A DNA stretch of 64,000 bases from Streptosporangium roseum DSM 43021 (GTDB lineage Bacteria; Actinomycetota; Actinomycetes; Streptosporangiales; Streptosporangiaceae). The notes beneath the pieces are model-generated. The model had not been told where the DNA came from. It worked only from the letters and a program-made list of their open reading frames with translations, and made no database searches. Position numbers and translations under genes: made by a program. Positions 39,093 to 46,186 of this stretch are shown here, piece after piece (position 1 is the first letter of the stretch; each line of letters begins with the position of its first letter). The stretch is taken from positions 6,076,001 to 6,140,000 of the forward strand of contig NC_013595.1 in NCBI RefSeq assembly GCF_000024865.1. The letters are read 5' to 3'.

Positions 39093-39635
39093 TCACTCCG
39101 CCCGGCCGACACCGAGCGGGATCTCGAAGTGGAGGGTCTGGAAGTGCCCGGCGTCGCCGTCCCGGCCGTCGTGGACCGGCGTGGCCAGTGACCGCCAGAA
39201 CGCCTCCGCGCCCTCGACGCGCGTGTCGGTGTGCAGGTAGAGGGCCTCGTAACCGCCCGCGTCCGTGACGAACCGGCGCGCGAGCCCGACCATGGCCCTC
39301 GCCAGGCCGTGGCGCCGGTGCCCGGCCCGCACGTAGACGCGGAAGATCTGGGCGGTGGTCGCGGCCGGGTAGCGGTCGGCGAGGGAGCGGGGGTGCGGCG
39401 GGCAGGTGGGGGGCGCGGCCCTGACCGCGGTGGTCCCGACGACCTCGGCGCCCTCGACGGCCACGAACAGGGCGTGCCTGGCCGGACGGAGGTAGGCGCC
39501 CTCCAGGTCGATGACGTCCCAGTGCCATTCGGGGCGGTAGCCGTACCCGAACTCGTGGTAGAAGGTGTCGAGCATGACGCCGCGCGCACCCTCGAGGTGC
39601 TCGGCGCCGGCCATGCGGACGTCGTACGGGCTCAT
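39093..39635 (-). CDS. GNAT-family N-acetyltransferase
   Basis: A 180-residue GNAT protein. The acetyl-CoA pyrophosphate loop is seen as IFRVYVRAGHRRHGLARAMV near residue 98 (R-x-x-x-x-x-G-L-A variant of the Q/R-x-x-G-x-G/A motif), and FWRSLATPVHD lies near the C-terminal beta strands. Its ATG overlaps the stop of the ABC ATPase gene (ATGA), so it is co-transcribed with the peptide/nickel-type importer. Acetylation of the imported ligand, or of a toxic form of it, is a reasonable guess; the acceptor is unknown. Confidence 0.8.
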   Translation of the reverse strand: MSPYDVRMAGAEHLEGARGVMLDTFYHEFGYGYRPEWHWDVIDLEGAYLRPARHALFVAVEGAEVVGTTAVRAAPPTCPPHPRSLADRYPAATTAQIFRVYVRAGHRRHGLARAMVGLARRFVTDAGGYEALYLHTDTRVEGAEAFWRSLATPVHDGRDGDAGHFQTLHFEIPLGVGRAE

Positions 39636-41167
39636 ATCTGGTTCTCCTGGTGGGGGTGCCGGTCGAGCAGGGCGCGGGTCAACGGGTGCCGGGGCCGGGC
39701 GAGAACGTGCGCGGCGCCGCCCTCCTCCGCGATCCTCCCCTCCGAGAGGATCACGACGTGGTCCGCCAGCCGCGCGACGACGCCCATGTCATGGCTGATC
39801 AGCACGAGGGTCAGGCCGAGAGCGCGGCGGAGCCCGTCGAGCAGGTCGAGGACGCCGGCCTGGGTGACCGTGTCCAGGCCGGAGGTGATCTCATCGCAGA
39901 TGAGGACGTCGGGGGAGGCGAGCAGCGCGCGGGCGAGCGCCGCGCGCTGGAGCTCTCCGCCGGACAGTCCCCCGGGCCTGCGGGCCGCCGCGGCCGGGCC
40001 GAGCCCGACGCGGCCGAGCATGTCCAGCGCCGCCTCCCGCGCCTGCCCCGGGCCGAGGCCGCGCAGCCGTATGGCGGTGCGGCTCACCTGCTCGGCCACC
40101 GTCCGGCCCGGGTCGAAGGAGGCGTGCGCGTCCTGGAAGACGTACTGCACGCGGGCCACGTCCTCGCGGCGCCGGCGCGACAGCGACGGAGCCAGGGGCC
40201 GCCCGTCGAGCAGCACGGTCCCGCGTGCGGGCTCGTGCAGTCCCGCGACGCAACGGGCCAGGGTGGTCTTCCCGCTCCCCGAACGCCCGACCAGCGCCAG
40301 GCACTGCCCGGCGGCCACCCGCAGCGACACGTCGTCGAGCACCGGGCCCGAGCGGTGCCCGGCCGTCAGGCCGGCGACCTCGATCCGCACCCGTCCCGGC
40401 GGAGCCGCCGGACCGGGAGGAATGCCCGCCGGGGCCGGAGACGGCACCGCCGGAACCGGAAGGGGGGTCGCCGGGAGCCGGGCGGCGAGCAGCCGCCGGG
40501 TGTAGTCGTGCGCGGGCCGGGTGAACACGTCCTCGGCATGGCCGCTCTCCGCCACCCGGCCGCCGCGTAGGACGACGACCTGGTCGGCGAGTGCGCGCAC
40601 CACGTCCAGGTCGTGGCTGAGCAGGACCACGGCGATGCCCTGGCCGGCGAGGCCCCTCAGCTCGTCGACGACCTCTCCTCTGGTGACGGCGTCCTGCCCG
40701 GTGGTGGGCTCGTCCGCGACGATCGCCGACGGGGCGGTGAGGAGGGTCTGGGCGAGCACCAGGCGTTGCTGCTGGCCCCCGGAGAGCTGGTGCGGGTAGC
40801 GGCGGAGCAGGTCCTCGCCCGTGGGCAGCCCGGCGCGGCGGAGCACGGACGCGACCCGCTCCGCCGCCGCTCCGTCCGGGGCGTGCCGCCGGGCGATCTC
40901 GCGCAGCACCGCGCCGACGCGGCGGACCGGGTTGAGCACCGACGCGGGATGCTGCGGCAGGTAGCCGATCCGGCCGCCCACCTCGACCGTCCCGGACAGG
41001 GCCACGCCGGGTGCGTGCTCGCCGAGCAGCGCCCGCCCGATCGTGGTCTTGCCGCTGCCCGAGGCCCCGACCAGGGCGAGCACCCGGCCGGCGGCAAGCT
41101 CGAAGGAGACACCGTCGACCAATGCGCTGCCGCCGGTCTCGGCGCGCAGCCCCACGACGCGGATCAC
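39632..41167 (-). CDS. ABC transporter ATP-binding protein with two fused ATPase domains (Dpp/Nik type)
   Basis: A 511-residue protein containing two complete ATPases. Domain one (about residues 1-240) has GASGSGKTT, QLSGGQQQRLVLAQ and IVADEPTTGQD; domain two (about 265-511) has GRSGSGKTT, GLSGGELQRAALARAL and LICDEITSGLD. A Pro-rich linker (residues about 235-262) joins them. This is a DppD-DppF or NikD-NikE fusion. GTG 41167 overlaps the permease stop (GTGA). It drives the two permeases encoded upstream. Confidence 0.92.
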   Translation of the reverse strand: MIRVVGLRAETGGSALVDGVSFELAAGRVLALVGASGSGKTTIGRALLGEHAPGVALSGTVEVGGRIGYLPQHPASVLNPVRRVGAVLREIARRHAPDGAAAERVASVLRRAGLPTGEDLLRRYPHQLSGGQQQRLVLAQTLLTAPSAIVADEPTTGQDAVTRGEVVDELRGLAGQGIAVVLLSHDLDVVRALADQVVVLRGGRVAESGHAEDVFTRPAHDYTRRLLAARLPATPLPVPAVPSPAPAGIPPGPAAPPGRVRIEVAGLTAGHRSGPVLDDVSLRVAAGQCLALVGRSGSGKTTLARCVAGLHEPARGTVLLDGRPLAPSLSRRRREDVARVQYVFQDAHASFDPGRTVAEQVSRTAIRLRGLGPGQAREAALDMLGRVGLGPAAAARRPGGLSGGELQRAALARALLASPDVLICDEITSGLDTVTQAGVLDLLDGLRRALGLTLVLISHDMGVVARLADHVVILSEGRIAEEGGAAHVLARPRHPLTRALLDRHPHQENQI

Positions 41168-41952
41168 GTGGCCTCCTCGCGGTGTCTCCGCACTCCGTCG
41201 AAGAGCAGGTTCAGCCCGACGGACAGGGTGACGACGAGCAGCGCCGGGACGACCACCGCCCAGGGCTGGAGGAACATGCCGGTGCGGTTGCGGTCCACCA
41301 TCACCGCCCAGTCGCTTGCGTCCGGGGGGACTCCGACGCCCAGGAAGCTCGCCGTCGCGACCAGGTAGAGCGCGCCGACGACGCGGACGCCCAGGTCGGC
41401 CAGGAGCGTGCGGAGCATCGAGCGGCCCACGTATCCGGCCGCCCGGCGCCACCGGCTCTCGCCCTGCAGCCGCATCGCCTCCATCGCGGGCCGGGCGGCG
41501 ATCTCCAGCGCCGCCGCCCGGGAGATCCGGGCCACCTCCGGCATGTTGATCACGGCGACGATGACGATCAGGGTGAGCGCCCCGGGCGGGGCGGCGGCGG
41601 CGAGCAGGATGAGCAGCAGCAGCGAGGGGATCGCCAGCAGCAGGTCCAGCGGCCGCATCAGCAGCTCGTCGAGCCACCGGCGGCCGGTCATCGCGGTCAG
41701 CACGCCCAGCGGCGTGCCCGCGAGGTAGGCCAGCACGGTGGCGGCCAGCGCGACCACCACGACCGTCCGGCCTCCGAGGAGCACCTGCTCCCCCACGTCC
41801 CGCCCGACGAAGTCCGTCCCCAGGAGGGGGCCGGAGCCGTACGGGACACCACGGGGGTCCGGCTCGCCCGCCAGCCACGGGCCGGCGAGGGCCACCACGA
41901 GCGGCACGCTCAGCAGCGCGATGCCCGGCCCCCATCTCAGCGCCGATCTCAT
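41164..41952 (-). CDS. ABC transporter permease, DppC/NikC type
   Basis: A 262-residue permease with about six helices. The N-terminal GPLLGTDFVGRDVGEQVLLGGR motif is the DppC/NikC hallmark (usually GTDxxGRD), and the EAA-like loop MEAMRLQGESRWRRAAGYV lies near residue 160. ATG 41952 overlaps the stop of the DppB-type gene. Confidence 0.9.
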   Translation of the reverse strand: MRSALRWGPGIALLSVPLVVALAGPWLAGEPDPRGVPYGSGPLLGTDFVGRDVGEQVLLGGRTVVVVALAATVLAYLAGTPLGVLTAMTGRRWLDELLMRPLDLLLAIPSLLLLILLAAAAPPGALTLIVIVAVINMPEVARISRAAALEIAARPAMEAMRLQGESRWRRAAGYVGRSMLRTLLADLGVRVVGALYLVATASFLGVGVPPDASDWAVMVDRNRTGMFLQPWAVVVPALLVVTLSVGLNLLFDGVRRHREEAT

Positions 41953-42899
41953 GCCGCACCTCCGGCGCGCGGGGCGAGACGGAAGGCGACGACGTCGGCG
42001 ACGAGGTTCACGGCCACGGTGGTGGCCGCGAAGACCAGGGCGAGCCCCTGGATCACCGGGATGTCGCGTGCGGAGACCGCGCTCACCAGAGCGGTGCCCA
42101 GGCCGGGGACGACGAACACGGCCTCGACGGTGATCACGCCGCTGAGCAGCCAGTCCGTGGTCCGGGCGAGCTGCTGTACGGCGGGCGCCACCGCGTTGGG
42201 CAGGGCGTGTGCCAGCCTCACCCGCCGGGTGGAGAGCCCGAGCCTGTGGGCGTGACGGACGTAGTCGGAGCGCAGGGCGTCGATCATCCCCGCCCGGACC
42301 AGCCTGCTGATCGAGCAGATCGGCCGGGCGAGCAGGACGAGGAGAGGCAGCACCAGCACGGCCGGCTGCGCGAGCAGGTCAGGGCCGACGCCCACCGCGG
42401 TGGGCGGGAACCAGCCGAGCCGGAGCGCGAACAGCGCGACCAGCACGACGGCGAGGGCGAACTCCGGTACCGAGTACAGGCCGATGCCGACCGAGGTGAG
42501 CGCCCGGTCGAGCAGCCGGCCCTCACGGATCGCCGCGACGACCCCCACGGCCACGGCCAGCGGGACCAGGAGCAGCAGGGTGATCGCGGCAAGCTGGACG
42601 GTCGGCCCACCGGCGTCGGCCAGGAATCCGGTGACCGGGCGCCCGGCCGTCAGCGACGACCCGAGATCGCCGCGCAGAAGGCCGAGCAGCCAGTCGGCGT
42701 AGCGCACCGGGGCGGGCCGGTCGAGCCCCAGCTCCTGGCGGATCCGGTCGATCCGCGCCGGATCGGGCACGTCACCGGCCAGCACCACGGCGGCGTCCCC
42801 GGGCAGCGCCTCGGTGAGGGCGAACACCAGCATCGTGACCGCCACGATCTGCGCCAGGCCGAGCAGCAGTCGCCGTACGGCGTATCCCGGCAGGCTCAC
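41949..42899 (-). CDS. ABC transporter permease, DppB/NikB type
   Basis: A 316-residue permease with about six helices. Signatures are the start VRRLLLGLAQIVAVTMLVFALTEALPGD, YADWLLGLLRGDLGSSL near residue 75 and the EAA-type loop DYVRHAHRLGLSTRRVRLAHALPNAVAP near residue 205. GTG 42899 is taken because the family motif begins a few residues later. The 220 bp between it and the binding-protein gene contain a minisatellite rather than coding sequence. Confidence 0.9.
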   Translation of the reverse strand: MSLPGYAVRRLLLGLAQIVAVTMLVFALTEALPGDAAVVLAGDVPDPARIDRIRQELGLDRPAPVRYADWLLGLLRGDLGSSLTAGRPVTGFLADAGGPTVQLAAITLLLLVPLAVAVGVVAAIREGRLLDRALTSVGIGLYSVPEFALAVVLVALFALRLGWFPPTAVGVGPDLLAQPAVLVLPLLVLLARPICSISRLVRAGMIDALRSDYVRHAHRLGLSTRRVRLAHALPNAVAPAVQQLARTTDWLLSGVITVEAVFVVPGLGTALVSAVSARDIPVIQGLALVFAATTVAVNLVADVVAFRLAPRAGGAA

Positions 42900-42963
42900 G
42901 GGCTCCGCCGCCCCGGTTCCGAAAGCTGCCCGACGGGCCCGGCGGGTCCACTGCCTCCGCGGG

Positions 42964-43068
42964 GTCCGCCAGGTCTGCCAGATCCGCCATGCCCCCTGAG
43001 TCCGCCGGGCCCGCCATGCCCCCTGAGTCCGCCGGCTCCGCCAGGTCTGCCAGGTCCGCCATGCCCTC
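42964..43068. repeat. Minisatellite between binding-protein and permease genes
   Basis: The block TCCGCCAGGTCTGCCAG plus TCCGCCATGCC appears at 42965-42993 and again at 43037-43065. Between and across them GCCATGCCCCCTGAG repeats twice. It separates two genes of one operon, so it may fold in the mRNA and set their relative expression. Confidence 0.6.
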
Positions 43069-43119
43069 CGCTCACGCGGGCCGGGCCCCGGCCCTTCGAC
43101 CCGCCCCCGCCTCGGCCGC

Positions 43120-44661
43120 TCACGCCAGCCAGACCTTGTCGAATCGGGCCCAGTCCAGGGTGTTGGCCGGGGCGTCGACGACGCCGCCCACCCCCGGCGC
43201 GGTCGCGACGAGCCAGTCGGCGAAACCCCAGACGAGGTAGCCGCCCTCGGCGTGCTGCATGCGCTGCATCTCGGCGTACACGTCGCGGCGCGCCTTCTCG
43301 TCGGCGAGCGAGACGGCTCTGGTGTAGAGGGCGTCGAACTCCGGGCGCCTCCACTTGGTGATGTTGGTGGTGGACGTGCTGAGCAGGCGCTGCGAGAAGT
43401 GGGACTCGATGGGCATCGCACCGGAGCGGAAGCAGCACAGGCTGCCCCCGTCGAGGACGTCCTTCCAGTAGGTGTCCTTGTCGCCCACGGCGACCCTGAC
43501 GTCGAGCCCGGCCTGCCGCATCTGGTCGGCGAAGACGCTCGCGGACTCCACGAAGCCGCCGGCCGCCGCGGACGTGTCGAGCCGTATCCGCAGCCCCTTC
43601 GCGCCGGCCTTTCTCACCAGCCACTGCGCCCTGTCGAGGTCCCGGGCGCGCTGCGGTATCTCCTCGGCGTAGTACTGGTATCCCCTGCCGAACAGGTCGT
43701 TGCCCGTCTGCCCGGCGCCGCCCAGCACGGTGTCGACCAGCTGCTCCCGGTCGGCCAGCAGGAACATGGCCTCGCGCAGGTCGCGATCGTCGAAGGGCGG
43801 CCGGTCCAGTTTCATGGCGAAGGCCTGCATGCCGCTGTTGGTGAGCCGCGTGACGGCCAGGCGGTCGTTGCCCCGATAGGTCCGGGCGGTGGTCGCGGTG
43901 ATGTCGTGGGCGTAGTCGACCTGCCCGCCGAGCAGCGCGTTGACGCGGGCCGACTCCTCGTTGGCGATCAGGTACTGCAGTTCGTCGACGTGGGGCGCGC
44001 CCTCCCAGTAGTCGGGGTTGCGCCTGAGCAGCAGGGAGCGGCCCGGCTCGAAGGAGCCGAAGACGAACGGGCCGGAGCCGACGGGCCGGGTGAAGTCCTC
44101 GGTGCCCTCCGGGACGATGAACACGCCGAAGGCGGCCAGCACGTTCGGGAACTCGGCGAACGGCTGCCTGAGCGCGAACTCCACGGTGCGGTCGTCGACG
44201 GCCCTGCTGCGGGCCAGGTCGATCACCGCCAGGGTGGTCCTGGCGCGGAAGGCGCGGGCGGGGTCGCCGATCCGGGCGTAGCTGTACAGGACGTCGGCGG
44301 CCCGTACCGGCCTTCCGTCGTGGAAGGCGGCCTGGCGGAGGGTGACCCGCCACGTGGTGAGGGCGGCGTCGGGCTCCCAGCGTTCGGCGAGACGGGGCTG
44401 GACCGACAGGTCGGGGCCGTAGTCGGCGAGCTTGTCGAACAGCGCCTTCGACCGCGAGGCCTCGACGAACAGGTTGGACAGGTGCGGGTCCAGGGTCTCC
44501 TGGGCCCCGCCTCCGGCGAACGCGACGCGCAGCCGGCCGCCCCTGCGTGGCCGGCCCGTGGCGGCGGTCCCGGTCGCGGGACCGGGACCGCATCCGGCGA
44601 GCAGGGCGGCGGACAGCCCGGCGGTGGTGCCGAGGAAGGCACGGCGGTTCAGGGAGTGCAT
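43120..44661 (-). CDS. ABC transporter substrate-binding lipoprotein, peptide/nickel/metallophore class
   Basis: A 513-residue family-5 binding protein. The N-terminus MHSLNRRAFLGTTAGLSAALLAGC combines a twin-Arg (Tat-like) motif with a lipobox ending at Cys24. Hallmarks follow: WRVTLRQAAFHDGRPVRAADVLYSY near residue 103 and RRNPDYWEGAPHVDELQYLI near residue 214. The class imports peptides, nickel chelates and, in staphylopine- and pseudopaline-type systems, nicotianamine-like metallophores. It is the first gene of the five-gene operon ending with the acetyltransferase. A Zur-like box lies about 310 bp upstream. Confidence 0.9.
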   Translation of the reverse strand: MHSLNRRAFLGTTAGLSAALLAGCGPGPATGTAATGRPRRGGRLRVAFAGGGAQETLDPHLSNLFVEASRSKALFDKLADYGPDLSVQPRLAERWEPDAALTTWRVTLRQAAFHDGRPVRAADVLYSYARIGDPARAFRARTTLAVIDLARSRAVDDRTVEFALRQPFAEFPNVLAAFGVFIVPEGTEDFTRPVGSGPFVFGSFEPGRSLLLRRNPDYWEGAPHVDELQYLIANEESARVNALLGGQVDYAHDITATTARTYRGNDRLAVTRLTNSGMQAFAMKLDRPPFDDRDLREAMFLLADREQLVDTVLGGAGQTGNDLFGRGYQYYAEEIPQRARDLDRAQWLVRKAGAKGLRIRLDTSAAAGGFVESASVFADQMRQAGLDVRVAVGDKDTYWKDVLDGGSLCCFRSGAMPIESHFSQRLLSTSTTNITKWRRPEFDALYTRAVSLADEKARRDVYAEMQRMQHAEGGYLVWGFADWLVATAPGVGGVVDAPANTLDWARFDKVWLA

Positions 44662-44970
44662 GGGGGAAGGGTCCTTTCACGGGGTGAGTGCCGTAGCCGC
44701 TCACCGGGGTGTCGTGGCCGCGCCACGACGTGGAGCAGGACGCCGGACGGCTCCGCCGGCAGCGGCGGAGGTCTACGCGCCGTCCGGGCCGGGCATCGGA
44801 CATGCCTCGGGGACGGCCCGGCCCGCGGCGGCACGCGTCGGATCGTCGTGGGGATCGCGTCCCGTCTCCCGGACCACCCCGAGCGGGAGGGCGCTCGTCG
44901 CGCCCGCCCGGCATCCCGGCCGTCGGCAGATGCCCAAAACGCCTCCTCAGCCGCCCGGTCAGCTAAAGAG
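44662..44970. other. Long upstream region of the ABC importer operon
   Basis: About 310 bp without a gene I can support, between the Zur-like box and the binding-protein start. It is GC-rich, with several short inverted repeats (for example GCCGGACGGC and GCCGTCCGGG near 44750-44790). A structured leader RNA is possible, but I found no match to a riboswitch core known to me. Confidence 0.35.
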
Positions 44971-44989
44971 AATGGTAATGATTTTCATT
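44971..44989. promoter_or_regulatory. Fur-family (Zur-like) operator candidate
   Basis: TGGTAATGATTTTCA at 44973-44987 differs from a 7-1-7 Zur-type palindrome built from TGAAAAT half-sites at two positions. Extended outward (AATG...CATT) the symmetry continues over 19 nt. It stands out as an AT-rich island in GC-rich DNA. The nearest gene reading away from it is the importer operon on the minus strand. Confidence 0.55.
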
Positions 44990-45035
44990 TTTTACGCAAC
45001 TTCGCGGAGTCACGCCGTCCCGGCCCAGCCCCCCG

Positions 45036-45087
45036 GAAGGCATGCCGGCAGAAGACCACCGTCCTGAAGGCATGCCGGCAGAAGACC
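45036..45087. repeat. Two direct copies of a 22-bp sequence, 30-bp period
   Basis: GAAGGCATGCCGGCAGAAGACC occurs at 45036-45057 in its entirety and again at 45066-45087. Each copy contains the small palindromes GGCATGCC and GCCGGC. Located between the Zur-like box and the ATP-grasp gene. Confidence 0.75.
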
Positions 45088-45137
45088 GCTGCCCTTCGCG
45101 TGACCGGCGGGAGCCGGGATCACCGCCCGCGGCCGCT

Positions 45138-45215
45138 CGGCGTTCAGATACGGCGCTCAGATACAGCGCTCAGACGCGGCGCTCAGACCTGACGCTCGGA
45201 CTCCGGCGCTCAGGA
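45138..45215. repeat. Six tandem copies of a 13-nt unit
   Basis: The unit CGGCGCTCAGATA (variants at 45138, 45151, 45164, 45177, 45190 and 45203) keeps an exact 13-nt period. The last copy supplies the TGA stop of the ATP-grasp gene (45210-45212). Confidence 0.8.
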
Positions 45216-46049
45216 GGAAGGGGCGGTACCGAGCAGACCGTGCAGGGACACCTTCATGGTCGCGACGAAGGAGTCGCGGACCTCCTCGTCGAGGAGGTCC
45301 AGGGAGAGATAGGGGTTCAGGTCCTCCAGCTCGACGAGGAGGAGCTCCCCGTCCGGGGTGCGGCAGGCGTCGACGCGCTGGATCCCGTGGTCGATGTCGT
45401 TCCAGTCGACGAAACGCTGGGCGAACTCCAGGTCCGCCGCGGTGGGTGCGTACCGTTCCAGGACCCATCGCCGGTCGGGACGGGGTGCGTGAAGGGCGTA
45501 CTGGAAGGCGCGGTCGATGAAGTAGAACGACACCTCGTAGCAGAAGCGGACGCGCGGCTGGACGAGCACGCCGTCGAACGCCGCGCCCTCCAGCCGGTCC
45601 CGGGTGACGAACTCCAGCCCGATCGAGTCCGCGCCGAGTTTGGGCTTGATCACATACTCGGCCGCGTCGGGCAGGCGGCCGATGTCCTCCGGGCGGTCGA
45701 CGGTCGCGATGACCGGGTATCCCTCGGAGACCAGATCGAGCAGGTACTGCTTGCCGACCTGGTCCGCCTTGCCCGTCAGCTGGGTGTAGACACGCGTGCC
45801 GCTCTTCAGCGCCCGGTCACGGAAGGCCGTGTACTGGGCCGCGTACTGCAGCACGGGCCCGCTGTTGCGGACCACGACCATGTCGAAGGCGTCCATCAGC
45901 GCGGCCGCGTCCAGCGGGTGACACAGGGCGACGTCGAAGTCCTCGCGGAGCCGGGAGGTCAGGAAGATGTCCTCGTCGCAGTATCGGCGCCCCCGCGCCT
46001 GGTAGGCCAGATCGGTGACGTACAGGACACTGGGCTGGGCGGGCGGCAA
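45210..46049 (-). CDS. ATP-grasp domain protein, substrate unknown
   Basis: A 279-residue ATP-grasp-type protein. The central Lys in YVIKPKLGADSIG (near residue 134) and the Mg-binding end LLLVELEDLNPYLSLDLL near residue 250 (acidic and Asn ligands) are visible, and the N-terminal segment LCHPLDAAALMDAFDMVVVRNSGP resembles the pre-ATP-grasp domain. Such enzymes ligate a carboxylate to an amine; peptides, siderophores and amino acids are all possible products. TTG 46049 is the likely start because GAGGAG precedes it by a few bases. It is upstream of the importer operon but 548 bp away, so co-regulation is unproven. Confidence 0.7.
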   Translation of the reverse strand: MPPAQPSVLYVTDLAYQARGRRYCDEDIFLTSRLREDFDVALCHPLDAAALMDAFDMVVVRNSGPVLQYAAQYTAFRDRALKSGTRVYTQLTGKADQVGKQYLLDLVSEGYPVIATVDRPEDIGRLPDAAEYVIKPKLGADSIGLEFVTRDRLEGAAFDGVLVQPRVRFCYEVSFYFIDRAFQYALHAPRPDRRWVLERYAPTAADLEFAQRFVDWNDIDHGIQRVDACRTPDGELLLVELEDLNPYLSLDLLDEEVRDSFVATMKVSLHGLLGTAPSS

Positions 46050-46143
46050 CGTCTCTCCTCGAAGGTCGGTATGCCGTCAAACTACCCGCCTCCTCCGCGA
46101 GGCGCCCGCGGGCCCCGGCCGTGGCCGGGACCGCGAGTGGCCG

Positions 46144-46186
46144 CCCCGCGGGCCCGCCCCGGCGTGAGCGGGACGGGCCCGCGGGG
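46144..46186 (-). terminator. Terminator of cobN
   Basis: Arms 46144-46156 and 46174-46186 form a perfect 13-bp GC stem that begins immediately after the cobN stop codon on the minus strand. Confidence 0.65.

Noticed and set aside
42900..44914. Long minus-strand frame covering the binding-protein gene and the repeat
   Set aside because: Arg/Gly/Pro-rich shadow of the binding-protein gene in another frame; the repeat region shows no coding pattern.
44750..44970. Possible cobalamin or other riboswitch in the importer leader
   Set aside because: No B12 box or other conserved core found; only GC-rich inverted repeats.
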